A DNA stretch of 64,000 nt from Lutibacter litoralis (GCF_014646675.1 NZ_BMNS01000001.1:490212-554211); one strand, 5' to 3'. Shown: positions 17,688 through 27,565, numbered from the stretch's first letter. Notes: generated by a model not told the origin, from the letters alone. Made by a program: numbers and translations.

Positions 17688-17720
17688 GCACCTTTCAAAC
17701 TTTCAAACTAACTTTAACCC
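17688..17720 (+). repeat. Pyrimidine-rich low-complexity leader
   Basis: A run of CTTTCAAA-type units (CACCTTTCAAACTTTCAAAC and then ACTTTAACCC) directly abuts the ATG at 17721. It resembles the tract at 61400-61457. Confidence 0.45.
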
Positions 17721-18062
17721 ATGCCAAAATCCGAAAATTTTTTCGAAAAAGTTTATGAGGTTGCAAAAAAAATTCCTTTTGGAAGAGTTACAAGCTATGG
17801 TGCAATAGCTAAGTACTTAGGAGCAGCACGCTCTGCTAGAATGGTTGGGTGGGCAATGAATGCTTCGCACAATAATCAAGAAATTCCTGCACACAGAGTT
17901 GTAAATAGAAAAGGCTTATTAACGGGTAAACATCATTTTGATGGTACTAACCTAATGCAGCAATTATTAGAAAGTGAAGGAATAGAAGTTGTTGAAAATC
18001 AAATTCAAAATTTTAGTGCTATTTTTTGGGATCCATTTAAAGAATTGCCAAATAATTTATAA
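17721..18062 (+). CDS. Alkyltransferase-like protein (MGMT fold, no active-site Cys)
   Basis: The 113-residue protein is the DNA-binding domain of O6-alkylguanine-DNA alkyltransferases: IPFGRVTSYGAIAKYLG (about residues 18-34) and the helix ARMVGWAMNAS. The acceptor motif PCHR reads PAHR, with Ala57 (codon 17889-17891) replacing Cys, so it cannot accept an alkyl group. Such ATL proteins in E. coli and fission yeast flag O6-alkylguanine for nucleotide excision repair, and I infer that role. It lies 57 bases downstream of trmB. Confidence 0.9.
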   Translation: MPKSENFFEKVYEVAKKIPFGRVTSYGAIAKYLGAARSARMVGWAMNASHNNQEIPAHRVVNRKGLLTGKHHFDGTNLMQQLLESEGIEVVENQIQNFSAIFWDPFKELPNNL

Positions 18063-18130
18063 CCTATTTTTTTGTAACAAGCACTGCATTACTTTTTAAA
18101 TCTTAGCTTTTTATATTCGTTTGAACTCTG

Positions 18131-18138
18131 TATATTTG
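18131..18138 (+). promoter_or_regulatory. TAnnTTTG box upstream of mrp
   Basis: TATATTTG lies 28 bases before the ATG at 18167. Confidence 0.4.
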
Positions 18139-18166
18139 TTGTTTAGAATCATTTTACATAAAGAAT

Positions 18167-19294
18167 ATGACATACAGTAAAAAAGATATAACAAAAGCAC
18201 TTGAAACCATTACCGCTCCTGGTGAAGGTAAAAGTTTAGTTGAAAGTGGAGCAGTAAAAAACATTGTTACTTTTGAAAAAGAAATTATAGTTGATGTAAC
18301 TATTAGCAATCCTACTTTACAAGCAAAAAAGAAAATTGAAGTTGAAATTATAAAAGCTATTCACGAACACGTGGATCAAAAAGCTGATGTAAAAGTAAAT
18401 GTTACTGCAGTTGCTCCTCCAGTATCACCTCTTAAACCAGAAAAACCAAAAGTTCCTGGAATTCAAAATATTATTGCAATTGCATCAGGAAAAGGTGGCG
18501 TAGGAAAATCTACAATTACTGCAAATATGGCGGTTTCACTTCAAAAAATGGGTTTTAAAGTTGGTATTTTAGATGCCGATGTTTACGGACCTTCAATACA
18601 TTTAATGTTTGATGTTGCAACTGCAAGACCTTTATCTGTTGAAATTGATGGTCGCTCAAAAATGCAGCCAGTTGAAAGCTATGGCGTAAAAATACTTTCA
18701 TTAGGATTTTTTACAGATGCAAATCAAGCTGTAATTTGGCGTGGAGCTATGGCTTCAAAAGCATTAAATCAAATGATTTTTGATGCACATTGGGGCGAGT
18801 TAGATTTTCTTTTAATCGATTTACCTCCTGGAACTGGAGATATTCACTTGTCAATTGTGCAAGCTGTTCCAGTAACTGGGGCAGTTATAGTTAGTACGCC
18901 TCAAAATATTGCTTTAGCAGATGCTAAAAAAGGAGTGGCAATGTTTCAGCAAGAAAATATTAACGTACCTGTTTTAGGAATTGTTGAGAACATGAGTTAT
19001 TTTACACCAGCAGAATTACCAGAAAATAAATATTATATTTTTGGTAAAGATGGTGCAAAAAACTTAGCTGAAGATATTGAAACATCATTTTTAGGTGAAG
19101 TGCCATTAGTACAAAGTATTAGAGAGGCTGGTGATGTAGGTCATCCAGTTGCTTTGCAAGAAAATACACCTTTAGAAAATGCTTTTAGTACTATAACTAA
19201 AAACACCTTATCTCAATTAGTAAAAAGAAATAAAGATTTACCTCCAACTGAAATTGTAAGAATTACAACTATGAGCGGGTGTAGCACAAACTAA
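18167..19294 (+). CDS. mrp: Mrp/NBP35-type Fe-S cluster carrier ATPase
   Basis: The 375-residue protein has an N-terminal MIP18/FSCA domain (about 1-95), then a P-loop ATPase domain with a deviant Walker A IASGKGGVGKSTITAN (about residues 106-121), LDADVYGPSIH and LIDLPPGTGDIHLS. Mrp (ApbC) proteins carry and transfer [4Fe-4S] clusters. The C-terminal MSGCSTN supplies one Cys. It is followed after 2 bases by a NifU-type scaffold gene, which supports the assignment. Confidence 0.93.
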   Translation: MTYSKKDITKALETITAPGEGKSLVESGAVKNIVTFEKEIIVDVTISNPTLQAKKKIEVEIIKAIHEHVDQKADVKVNVTAVAPPVSPLKPEKPKVPGIQNIIAIASGKGGVGKSTITANMAVSLQKMGFKVGILDADVYGPSIHLMFDVATARPLSVEIDGRSKMQPVESYGVKILSLGFFTDANQAVIWRGAMASKALNQMIFDAHWGELDFLLIDLPPGTGDIHLSIVQAVPVTGAVIVSTPQNIALADAKKGVAMFQQENINVPVLGIVENMSYFTPAELPENKYYIFGKDGAKNLAEDIETSFLGEVPLVQSIREAGDVGHPVALQENTPLENAFSTITKNTLSQLVKRNKDLPPTEIVRITTMSGCSTN

Positions 19295-19296
19295 TA

Positions 19297-19551
19297 ATGA
19301 AAATGGATTTAGAAGAGCTTAGAACAAATGTAGAAGGGGCCTTACAAGAAATAAGACCTTATTTAGAAGCTGATGGCGGAAATATTTCTTTAGTAGAAAT
19401 TACTGAAGACACTGTAAGTGTGCAATTAGAAGGTGCTTGTTTGGGTTGTTCTGTAAATCAAATGACTCTAAAAAATGGTGTAGAAGCTACCATAAAAAAA
19501 CACGCCCCTCAAATTAAGAGGGTAATTGAGATAAACGGAATTAAATTTTAA
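19297..19551 (+). CDS. NifU-like C-terminal domain Fe-S scaffold
   Basis: The 84-residue protein is a single NifU C-terminal (Nfu) domain with LEADGGNISLVEI and the cluster-binding CLGC motif (in EGACLGCSVNQMTLK, about residues 46-60). It assembles or passes Fe-S clusters. It is in one transcription unit with mrp. Confidence 0.92.
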   Translation: MKMDLEELRTNVEGALQEIRPYLEADGGNISLVEITEDTVSVQLEGACLGCSVNQMTLKNGVEATIKKHAPQIKRVIEINGIKF

Positions 19552-19864
19552 ATTTGATATTAATAGATGTCATCTCTAATTATAATATGAATTTTAGTTG
19601 AATCGTTAATTACTTATTTAAAAACGTCTGTTTATATGTTCAGGCGGGTATTCATTTAAAAGTTAGTTATAGATTCATGTCTATCCTGTAATGAAAAGTT
19701 TAGTGAAAATGTATAATCTTTAACTTCATAATAAATACACTTATTTTGTGCTGTAAGCAATATAAAACAACAATTTTAATAAAAGCTTAACTATTAAACG
19801 TTTGGCTTTTATTATTTTTGGAACAGTAATTGCCTAAAAAAAGTAAACAATTAGCAATTAATCA
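19552..19864. other. Intergenic region of 313 bases, no gene seen
   Basis: The first 220 bases show no frame, motif or repeat that I could recognise. The last 90 bases hold the hairpin at 19778-19813 and a TAnnTTTG box at 19813-19820. Confidence 0.5.
19778..19820 (+). terminator. Putative terminator hairpin overlapping a promoter box
   Basis: AATAAAAGCTTAAC (19778-19791) pairs at 12 of 14 positions with GTTTGGCTTTTATT (19800-19813) around an 8-base loop, followed by a T-rich stretch to 19819. The stretch also contains TATTTTTG (19813-19820), 44 bases before the DUF3108 start. It could end the mrp-nifU transcript, start the next one, or both. Confidence 0.45.
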
Positions 19865-20671
19865 ATGAAAAAACAACTTTTTATATTTTTTCTTTTTATA
19901 TCCGCTTTGACATTTAGTCAATCTGTAAAACTTGAAACTATAAGCCCACAAAAAAGCCTAGCTTTTAAAGGCGGAGAATGGCTAAAGTTTAGAATGAGTT
20001 ATAGTAACTTTTTTAATGCTGGTTTTTCTACTATTGAAGTTAAAGAAACCAAAAACTTAAACAAAGACGCATTTCATATAATTGGAAAAGGAAAATCTAC
20101 AGGATTGGTAAGTTTATTTTTTAAAGTAAAAGATGATTATCAAACCTTTATTTATAGGGATAATTTAAAACCCTATAAATTTATTAGAAAAATTAATGAA
20201 GGTGGCTATACAAAAGATAAAGAAATTACATTTAATTACAATACCAATGAGGCAACCGTAAAAAACAATAAATCTAATACGGAAACAAAGCACCCTATAA
20301 ATGATGAAATTCAAGATATACTTTCATCTCTTTACTTTTTAAGAAGTCAAAAATTAAATGCCTTAAAAGAAGGTGATGAAATTGAATTACCAATGTTCTT
20401 CGATCAAGAAATCCATAATTTTAAATTACTTTTTTTAGGTGAAGAAGTTATTAAAACCAAGTTTGGTGAAATTAACTCTTTAGCTTTTAGACCAATGGTA
20501 CAAGCAGGTAGAGTGTTTAAAGAGCAAGAAAGTGTTACTGTTTGGATTAGTAATGATGATAATAAAATTCCACTTAGAATTAAAGCCTCCCTCGCAGTAG
20601 GATCCCTTAGAGCAGATTTAGAAGCTTTTAAAGGATTAGCACATCCTTTTAACATTATTTTTGACAATTAA
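19865..20671 (+). CDS. DUF3108 domain protein, secreted
   Basis: The 268-residue protein has a signal peptide (1-19, ending LTFSQ) followed by a DUF3108 domain (FKGGEWLKFRMSYSNFFNAG at about residues 34-53, beta-rich to the end). The family occurs widely in Bacteroidota and Proteobacteria and has no settled function. It lies 57 bases upstream of an M23-like lipoprotein gene on the same strand. Confidence 0.85.
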   Translation: MKKQLFIFFLFISALTFSQSVKLETISPQKSLAFKGGEWLKFRMSYSNFFNAGFSTIEVKETKNLNKDAFHIIGKGKSTGLVSLFFKVKDDYQTFIYRDNLKPYKFIRKINEGGYTKDKEITFNYNTNEATVKNNKSNTETKHPINDEIQDILSSLYFLRSQKLNALKEGDEIELPMFFDQEIHNFKLLFLGEEVIKTKFGEINSLAFRPMVQAGRVFKEQESVTVWISNDDNKIPLRIKASLAVGSLRADLEAFKGLAHPFNIIFDN

Positions 20672-20675
20672 ATTG

Positions 20676-20683
20676 TACTTTTG
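20676..20683 (+). promoter_or_regulatory. TAnnTTTG box upstream of the M23-like lipoprotein gene
   Basis: TACTTTTG lies just after the DUF3108 stop codon, 45 bases before the TTG start at 20729. Confidence 0.4.
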
Positions 20684-20728
20684 CGTTTTATTTTTTTAAC
20701 CAAATAAAAAAATGTAAATCTGAGAACA

Positions 20729-22000
20729 TTGAAAAAAATTAGTACACTTATACTATTAGCTATATTAATTTCTTGTAAAGAACATAAATCACAAGCCGCT
20801 TTAATTCCTGAGCCTAAAGAACCAGAAATTATAGAGGAATTTGGATTTAAATTAAACAACTACAAAGTAATAAATGACACCATTAAATCTGGAGAAAATT
20901 TTAGTGAAATTTTAGACAGACATCATATAGAATATCCTAAAGTTTTAGAAATTGTAAATAAAATTAGAGACACTTTTAATGTTCGAAGAATAAAAAGCGG
21001 TATTCCTTACACTATTTTAGCAAAAAACGATTCTACCGAACAAGCACAAGTTTTTATTTACAAACATTCTAGAGTTAGATACACTGTTATTGATTTTAAA
21101 GATTCAATTCCAACCGCATACAATGGTAGAAAACCAATAAGAACCGAATTAAAAACAGCATCTGGTATTATTGAAAGTTCATTGTCTGAATCTGTTGAAG
21201 AACAGGGGTTAAGCTCTTACTTAACTTTTAAAATGGCAGATGATATTTATGCGTGGACAATCGATTTTTCCAGACTTCAAAAGGGAGATAAATTTAAATT
21301 AATTTATGAGCAATTATATATAAATGACACAATTCCTGTTGGAATTGGAGAAATAAAAGCTTCTTATTTTGAACATGGAGACAAACCGTTTTATGCATTT
21401 AAATTTGTAGCAGATTCAACACTTAATATTTCTGATTATTTTGATGATGAAGCTAATAATTTGCGTCGTCAATTTCTAAAAATGCCGATAAAATTTGGAA
21501 GACTTTCATCTCGCTATAATTTAAGAAGAAGAATTGCATTGTACGGAAATAAAATTAGAGCACATAAAGGAACCGATTTTGCTGCAGCAATTGGTACAGA
21601 AATTATGGCAACTGCAAATGGAATTGTGACAGAATCTCGCAGAAAAGGAGGGAATGGTAATTATGTAAAAATTCGTCATAATAGTACTTATAGCACCCAA
21701 TATTTACATATGAGTAGAAGAGCTGTTAAAGTTGGGGATGTAGTAAAACAAGGAGATATTATTGGATATATTGGTATGACAGGTAATACTTCTGGACCAC
21801 ATGTTTGCTACCGTTTTTGGAAAAATGGAGTTCAAGTAGATCCCTTAAAACAAAAACTGCCTGCAGCAGAACCTATGAAAGATGCCATAAAACCAACCTA
21901 CTTTAATTTTATAAAACCGATTAAAGATCAATTGGATATCATAGAATATTCAACAATAATGAATGAAATAAGCATTACTGAAGAGGAATTAAACTCATAA
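20729..22000 (+). CDS. M23-like peptidase lipoprotein with HxC in place of HxH
   Basis: The 423-residue protein begins at a TTG, chosen because it gives MKKISTLILLAILISC, a lipoprotein signal with Cys16. No in-frame ATG is available nearby. Residues about 44-100 resemble a LysM/OapA-type cell-wall-binding region. The LytM domain (about 255-390) keeps HKGTD (279-283), but the second motif reads GPHVC (H358, C360), so the last zinc-binding His of HxH is Cys. I recall GPHVCYRFW in other Bacteroidota M23 proteins, so this is probably a lineage variant and not a mutation. The role would be peptidoglycan cleavage or amidase activation. pgi follows after 12 bases. Confidence 0.85.
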   Translation: MKKISTLILLAILISCKEHKSQAALIPEPKEPEIIEEFGFKLNNYKVINDTIKSGENFSEILDRHHIEYPKVLEIVNKIRDTFNVRRIKSGIPYTILAKNDSTEQAQVFIYKHSRVRYTVIDFKDSIPTAYNGRKPIRTELKTASGIIESSLSESVEEQGLSSYLTFKMADDIYAWTIDFSRLQKGDKFKLIYEQLYINDTIPVGIGEIKASYFEHGDKPFYAFKFVADSTLNISDYFDDEANNLRRQFLKMPIKFGRLSSRYNLRRRIALYGNKIRAHKGTDFAAAIGTEIMATANGIVTESRRKGGNGNYVKIRHNSTYSTQYLHMSRRAVKVGDVVKQGDIIGYIGMTGNTSGPHVCYRFWKNGVQVDPLKQKLPAAEPMKDAIKPTYFNFIKPIKDQLDIIEYSTIMNEISITEEELNS

Positions 22001-22012
22001 ATAAAAATAATA

Positions 22013-23581
22013 ATGAAAAATATAAATCCAACTGAAACAAACGCCTGGCAAAAACTTACCAACCATTATACTGCATTAAAGGACCTTCATTTAAAATCGT
22101 TATTTAATTCGGATAAAATTAGAAAGGAAAAATTTTCAATCAATTTTAATGAGTTTGATTTTGACTTTTCTAAAAATAGGATAACGGATGAAACTATAGA
22201 ATACCTTTTAGAATTGGCAAATGAAGTTGATTTAAAAAGTGCTATGGATGCTTATTTTTCAGGAGAGAAAATTAATAAAACCGAAAACAGAGCCGTATTG
22301 CATACAGCCCTAAGAAATCAATCTAATAATGAAATTTTTGTTGATGGGAAAAATGTAATGCCAGAAATAAAAGAAACCTTAAGCAAAATGGAATCTTTTA
22401 CAAACAAAGTTGTTTCTGGAGGTTGGAAAGGTTTCACAAATAAGCCAATTACGGATGTTGTTAATATTGGTATTGGAGGGTCAGATTTAGGGCCAGATAT
22501 GGTTGTAGAATCTTTAAAATATTATAAAAATCATTTAAATGTACATTTTGTTTCTAATATAGATGGAGACCATGTGCAGGAAACGATTAAAAATTTAAAT
22601 CCTGAAACTACCTTATTTGTTATAGTATCAAAAACATTTACCACACAAGAAACCTTAACAAATGCAACTACTATAAAAAAATGGTTTTTACAATCAGCTT
22701 CAGAAAAAGATGTAGCGAAACATTTTGTAGCTGTTTCAACAAACTTAAAAACGGTTGGTAAATTTGGAATTGATAGCGATAACATTTTTACTATGTGGGA
22801 CTGGGTTGGTGGTCGTTTTTCACTTTGGAGTACGGTTGGATTAACAATTAGTTTGGCAGTTGGATTTCGAAATTTTAAAGACTTATTAATTGGTGCTTTT
22901 GAAATGGATGAACATTTTAAAAACACACCTTTTGAAAAAAATGCTCCCATTATTGCAAGTTTAATTAGTATTTGGTACACCAATTTTTTCAAGAGTGAAA
23001 GTGAAGTTATTTTGCCGTATTCTCAGTATTTAAGTAAACTTGCACCTTATTTGCAACAAGCAATTATGGAAAGCAACGGTAAAAGTGTAGATAGAAATGG
23101 AAACGCTGTTGATTACCAAACAGGAAATATTATTTGGGGAAGCCCAGGTACAAATTCGCAACATGCATTTATGCAGTTATTGCACCAAGGTACCAAATTA
23201 ATTCCTGCAGATTTTATCGGTTTTAAAGAGTCTCTTTATGGAAATACAGAGCACCACACAAAATTAATGGCTAACTTTTATGGTCAAACGCAAGCTTTAG
23301 CTGAAGGGAAAACAAAAGAAGAAGTACACTTAGATTTAAAAACACAAGGTAAAATTAACGAAATTGAAACCTTACTTCCCTTTAAAATTTTTGAAGGTAA
23401 CAAACCAAGTACAGCTATTTTAATAGACAAACTAACCCCAAAAACCTTAGGAGGTTTAATTGCTTTTTATGAATGTAAAATATTTATTCAAGGAGTAATT
23501 TGGAACATCTATAGTTTTGATCAATTTGGAGTAGAATTAGGTAAAGAATTAGCCCATAAAAATCTTCTAAAGAATAGCTAA
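22013..23581 (+). CDS. pgi: Glucose-6-phosphate isomerase
   Basis: This enzyme interconverts glucose-6-phosphate and fructose-6-phosphate. The 522-residue protein has [14 protein letters not shown] (about residues 151-164), [12 protein letters not shown] (about 266-277) and the catalytic [17 protein letters not shown] (about 377-393). It is slightly shorter than the E. coli enzyme (549). It lies 12 bases after the M23-like gene and may share its transcript. Confidence 0.96.
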   Translation: MKNINPTETNAWQKLTNHYTALKDLHLKSLFNSDKIRKEKFSINFNEFDFDFSKNRITDETIEYLLELANEVDLKSAMDAYFSGEKINKTENRAVLHTALRNQSNNEIFVDGKNVMPEIKETLSKMESFTNKVVSGGWKGFTNKPITDVVNIGIGGSDLGPDMVVESLKYYKNHLNVHFVSNIDGDHVQETIKNLNPETTLFVIVSKTFTTQETLTNATTIKKWFLQSASEKDVAKHFVAVSTNLKTVGKFGIDSDNIFTMWDWVGGRFSLWSTVGLTISLAVGFRNFKDLLIGAFEMDEHFKNTPFEKNAPIIASLISIWYTNFFKSESEVILPYSQYLSKLAPYLQQAIMESNGKSVDRNGNAVDYQTGNIIWGSPGTNSQHAFMQLLHQGTKLIPADFIGFKESLYGNTEHHTKLMANFYGQTQALAEGKTKEEVHLDLKTQGKINEIETLLPFKIFEGNKPSTAILIDKLTPKTLGGLIAFYECKIFIQGVIWNIYSFDQFGVELGKELAHKNLLKNS

Positions 23582-23794
23582 AATCGCTTCATAAATAAAA
23601 TATAAAGTTTTTAACAAATTAGTGAGATTTATTAACATTTAACAGTCTTTAATTACCTGATAGCCAATAAAATTATAGGTTTTTTGTATATTTATTTTTC
23701 TTAATTTAATGTTAAAATTTAACAATAAATTAAAGGCAGAACCAATAAAAATTTGCATTTTTGCAAGACATTTAATTCAAATTAAAATTTAAAC

Positions 23795-26314
23795 ATGAGA
23801 AAATTTAAACATTTATTAATGGTAGTGGTACTATGTACTTCAGCCACTATTTTTGCTCAAACAAAACTTACTGGAAAAGTAGTTGACGAAACTAGTCAGC
23901 CTTTACCTGGAGCTTCTATTGTTGTTAAAGGATCAAGCACAGGAGTTTCTACAGATTTTGATGGAAATTTTACATTAGAGACATCTATTTCTAATGGTAC
24001 AATTGAAGTTTCATTTGTTGGATATGAAGCTAAAAATTTAACTTTCAATGGGTCTAAAAACTTTGGATCAATTGCATTAAATCCTTCTGCAGAATCGTTA
24101 GAAGAGATTATTATTACGGCAACTTCTTTCGCTATTGATAGAAAAACGCCAGTTGCAGTTTCAACTGTAAAAGCAGAGGTTATTGAAAACAAATTAGGTT
24201 CTCAAGAATTTCCTGAAATTTTAAAATCTACTCCAGGTGTATATGCTACTAAGTCAGGTGGTGGATTTGGTGATGGCAGATTAACATTAAGAGGATTTAA
24301 TTCTGAAAATGTTGCCGTTATGATTAATGGTGTTCCGGTAAATGACATGGAAAACGGTAGAGTTTATTGGTCTAACTGGGCTGGTTTAGCTGATGTAACT
24401 AGTGCAATGCAGGTACAAAGAGGTTTAGGAGCTTCTAAATTAGCTGTACCTTCTATTGGTGGTACGGTAAATATTTTATCAAAAACTACTGATGTAGAAA
24501 AAGGTGGAAATATTTTTACTGCTGTTGGTAATGATGGTTACCAAAAATATGGAGCAACTGTTTCAACAGGTTTACTAGATAATGGTTTTGCGGCTACTGT
24601 TTCAGCTTCAAAAACAAAAGGTGATGGTTATGTTGATGGAACTCAGTTTGAAGGGTATAACTACTTTGTTAATATTTCAAAACAAATTAATGACAGCCAT
24701 AAAATTGCACTTACTTCTTTTGGTGCTCCACAATGGCATGGTCAAAGACAAAATCAAAGCTTAATTTCTACGTATAGAAATGCTGAGAGCGGTATAAAAT
24801 TTAACCCTAACTGGGGTTATAGAGATGGAAATGTTGTGAATGTTGAAGATAACTTCTATCACAAGTCCCAAACTTCATTAAACCATTACTGGACTATTAA
24901 TGATAAAACTAATGTATCTACTGCTCTTTATGCTTCTTGGGGAACAGGAGGTGGTGGTGGTACTGCTGGTGACTCAAGTTTATTCCAACAAAGAATTGGT
25001 GGTGATGACCAACCAATAGATATTGATAATATTGTTGCAATTAACCGTGCAAATGGTTCTTTAGGGGCTGAAGCATATTTAAGAGCTTCAAGAAATGATC
25101 ATAGTTGGTTTGGTGTATTATCTACATTAAAAACAGACTTAAATGATAATGTATCTTTAATTGCTGGTGTAGATATTAGAGATTATACAGGTAAACACTT
25201 TAGAGAAGTGACTGATTTGTTAGGTGCAGATTATGCTTTTGATAACAGCAATGTAAACAATCCTAATGCTGCATTAAAAGTTGGTGATAAATTTTCTTAT
25301 TATAATGATGGTGAAGTTGGATGGCAAGGTCTTTTCACTCAATTAGAGTATGATAAAGATAATATTGCTGGTTTTATTTCAGCAGCTTTCTCTAATACAT
25401 CATACAAAAGAATAGATTATTTCCAATACTTACCTGGAAATCAAGAAACTGACAAATACAATTTCACAGGTTATAGTCTAAAAGGTGGAGCTAACTATAA
25501 TATAAATGACGAACACAATGTGTTTGCAAACATTGGATATTTTGAAAAAGCACCAGGTTTTGATGCTGTATTCTTACAATTTGACAATGACCACATAAAT
25601 GCTGATGCTGAAAATCAAAAAATATTTAGTACTGAATTAGGGTATGGATTTAGAGGTGCAACATTTGCTGCAAATGTTAATATTTATAGAACCGAATGGA
25701 AAGATAGAACTTTAACTAGAGGTTTTCAAAACCCAGATGGATCATTTAACTCAGCAAATATTTTAGGTGTTAATGCTGTTCACCAAGGTGCAGAGTTCGA
25801 TTTCACGTATAGACCTGGAAATAAATTAAGCATTGTTGGTATGCTTTCTTTAGGTGACTGGACGTGGGATAACGATGTAACAAATGTTGAAATTTTTGAT
25901 GAAGAACAAAATTTAGTACAAACTGTTGATTTATTTATTGCAGGTTTAAAAGTTTCTGACGCAGCTCAAACAACAGCAGCCTTAGGGTTCGATTACGAAC
26001 TAATGGATAAAACAAATTTCACAGTTGACTTTAACTATTTTGCTGATTTATATGCTAGATACGACCCTAACTCAAGAGGTTCTGTAGGACCACAAGCATG
26101 GAAAGCGCCTAATTATACAACTTTTGATATGAGTGTGAGACATGGATTTAAAATTGGTGACTTAGATGCTACATTAATAGGTAGAATGAATAATGTATTT
26201 GATACACAGTATATCGCAGATGCAACAGATGGTAATGGTTCAGTTGACGAAACTGCACTTGTTTGGTATGGATATGGAAGAACTTTTAATGTAAGTGCCA
26301 AAATTAGATTTTAA
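23795..26314 (+). CDS. TonB-dependent receptor with CarboxypepD-like N-terminal domain
   Basis: The 839-residue outer-membrane receptor has a signal peptide (1-22, ending TIFAQ), a carboxypeptidase-D regulatory-like domain (about 23-100, LTGKVVDETSQPLPGASIVV), a plug domain (about 115-225) and a 22-strand barrel ending in VSAKIRF. It is shorter than SusC/RagA proteins (about 1000) and has no SusD partner, so a siderophore, metal or small-molecule substrate is more likely than glycan, but the substrate cannot be read from the sequence. It is followed after 17 bases by a repeat-containing lipoprotein gene, and the two share one terminator. Confidence 0.9.
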   Translation: MRKFKHLLMVVVLCTSATIFAQTKLTGKVVDETSQPLPGASIVVKGSSTGVSTDFDGNFTLETSISNGTIEVSFVGYEAKNLTFNGSKNFGSIALNPSAESLEEIIITATSFAIDRKTPVAVSTVKAEVIENKLGSQEFPEILKSTPGVYATKSGGGFGDGRLTLRGFNSENVAVMINGVPVNDMENGRVYWSNWAGLADVTSAMQVQRGLGASKLAVPSIGGTVNILSKTTDVEKGGNIFTAVGNDGYQKYGATVSTGLLDNGFAATVSASKTKGDGYVDGTQFEGYNYFVNISKQINDSHKIALTSFGAPQWHGQRQNQSLISTYRNAESGIKFNPNWGYRDGNVVNVEDNFYHKSQTSLNHYWTINDKTNVSTALYASWGTGGGGGTAGDSSLFQQRIGGDDQPIDIDNIVAINRANGSLGAEAYLRASRNDHSWFGVLSTLKTDLNDNVSLIAGVDIRDYTGKHFREVTDLLGADYAFDNSNVNNPNAALKVGDKFSYYNDGEVGWQGLFTQLEYDKDNIAGFISAAFSNTSYKRIDYFQYLPGNQETDKYNFTGYSLKGGANYNINDEHNVFANIGYFEKAPGFDAVFLQFDNDHINADAENQKIFSTELGYGFRGATFAANVNIYRTEWKDRTLTRGFQNPDGSFNSANILGVNAVHQGAEFDFTYRPGNKLSIVGMLSLGDWTWDNDVTNVEIFDEEQNLVQTVDLFIAGLKVSDAAQTTAALGFDYELMDKTNFTVDFNYFADLYARYDPNSRGSVGPQAWKAPNYTTFDMSVRHGFKIGDLDATLIGRMNNVFDTQYIADATDGNGSVDETALVWYGYGRTFNVSAKIRF

Positions 26315-26331
26315 CTAAAAACATAACAACA

Positions 26332-27483
26332 ATGAAAAAATTTATTTATTTATTTATGGTTCTAGGCTTAGTTTTTACTGCCTGTGATCCTATGGAAGAT
26401 ATTCATGATGCTATTGATGCTCAAAATGAAATTATATCGGGTGACGTTATATTTGAAATGAGTGATGAAGATTATGATGAATTAGGTAAATCCTATGGTA
26501 ATTTTAATTCTGAAGATGAAGCTAAAGGATTAATCCCTGGTTTATTAGCTGATAAATACCCGGTATGGGGATTAGGTTCTTCTGCACTTGTAACTTTTGA
26601 TATTTACTCTCCAAAAAGAGAAGAAAAAAGTATAATTAGATACACGGTAACTACTGAAGATTACGATTCAAACCCTGATACTGCACGATTTAATAATTTT
26701 GATGATGTAGATCAAATCTATGACTTGTTAAATGTAAAATATCCTAGCCCAAGTGATAGAACCTTAGTTTCACTAACTTATGAGTATTACGATGGATCTA
26801 AAAAAACGCTTAATAATGGATTTTTATACATTAATGGTGATTGGGAATTTATTTTAGGTTTTACTAATGATGAATATGGAATTATGGGCGAAGGATTCTC
26901 TAATTTCTCTAGTGAAGATGAGGCTATAGTTAAAATTCCTGTTTTCCTTAAAGATAAATTTAAATTTGATACTAAAGTAGCTGGTGATATTGTATCAACT
27001 ATGTATAAATTATACACAACTGATGTTGATGACCTTGATGGAGATGGACGTACTGATGATAGAACAGAATATAGTTATGTTAAATATTTTGTTTTTGATG
27101 GTGTAAACTGGTCAGAATACAATGATGTAGCCAGTTCAACAATTCAATTCGGACATGATGGTAATACTTGGGTTCCAGACAATACTATAAAATACACTTT
27201 TACAAGTGATGATGTAGCATTTATATCTAACACTTTAATTGGTACTTATCCTGGACCTGCGGATAATGTAGGGTTCTTTGGTAGTTTTGATAGAAGATCA
27301 AGTAGCGATAACTTCTGGAGCGATGATATGTTGTTAGAAGCATTTAATGCACTTTTAGACAATAAAAATCCTTCTGCTGAGGAAGGACAAAAGTATGTAC
27401 TTACTTTTATTGTTTATACAGGTTCTACTGGTAATGAGACTAAAAGCGTTATTAAAACTGGCGGAGTATGGGTATATCAGTAA
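26332..27483 (+). CDS. Lipoprotein of unknown function with four diverged internal repeats
   Basis: The 383-residue protein has a lipobox (VFTAC, Cys18) followed by acidic residues (CDPMED), which in Bacteroidota can accompany surface export. I see four related units beginning near residues 39, 103, 175 and 288. Each has an aromatic-x-x-Thr/Ser-Asp/Glu-rich start, an NF-x-[SD]-x-[DE] helix cap, a hydrophobic helix ending KYP or KFK, and beta strands ending in a [GV]-x-W hairpin. Units 1 and 3 are most alike (YGNFNSEDEA against FSNFSSEDEA). I do not recognise the family. Its position after the TonB receptor suggests it is a surface partner that binds the substrate. Confidence 0.8.
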   Translation: MKKFIYLFMVLGLVFTACDPMEDIHDAIDAQNEIISGDVIFEMSDEDYDELGKSYGNFNSEDEAKGLIPGLLADKYPVWGLGSSALVTFDIYSPKREEKSIIRYTVTTEDYDSNPDTARFNNFDDVDQIYDLLNVKYPSPSDRTLVSLTYEYYDGSKKTLNNGFLYINGDWEFILGFTNDEYGIMGEGFSNFSSEDEAIVKIPVFLKDKFKFDTKVAGDIVSTMYKLYTTDVDDLDGDGRTDDRTEYSYVKYFVFDGVNWSEYNDVASSTIQFGHDGNTWVPDNTIKYTFTSDDVAFISNTLIGTYPGPADNVGFFGSFDRRSSSDNFWSDDMLLEAFNALLDNKNPSAEEGQKYVLTFIVYTGSTGNETKSVIKTGGVWVYQ

Positions 27484-27507
27484 GATGATATATTCTAAAA
27501 TATAAAG

Positions 27508-27537
27508 AAGCCGTCTCAAATCTTGAGGCGGCTTTTT
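27508..27537 (+). terminator. Intrinsic terminator after the TonB receptor unit
   Basis: AAGCCGTCTCAA (27508-27519) pairs with TTGAGGCGGCTT (27523-27534) with one G-T wobble and an ATC loop, followed by a T run to 27537. Confidence 0.85.
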
Positions 27538-27565
27538 GTTTTTACTCATTTATAATATTCAAAGT

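Noticed and set aside
22531-22992. A 153-codon open frame antisense to pgi
   Set aside because: pgi is certain on the other strand, and this frame shows no domain or ribosome binding context.
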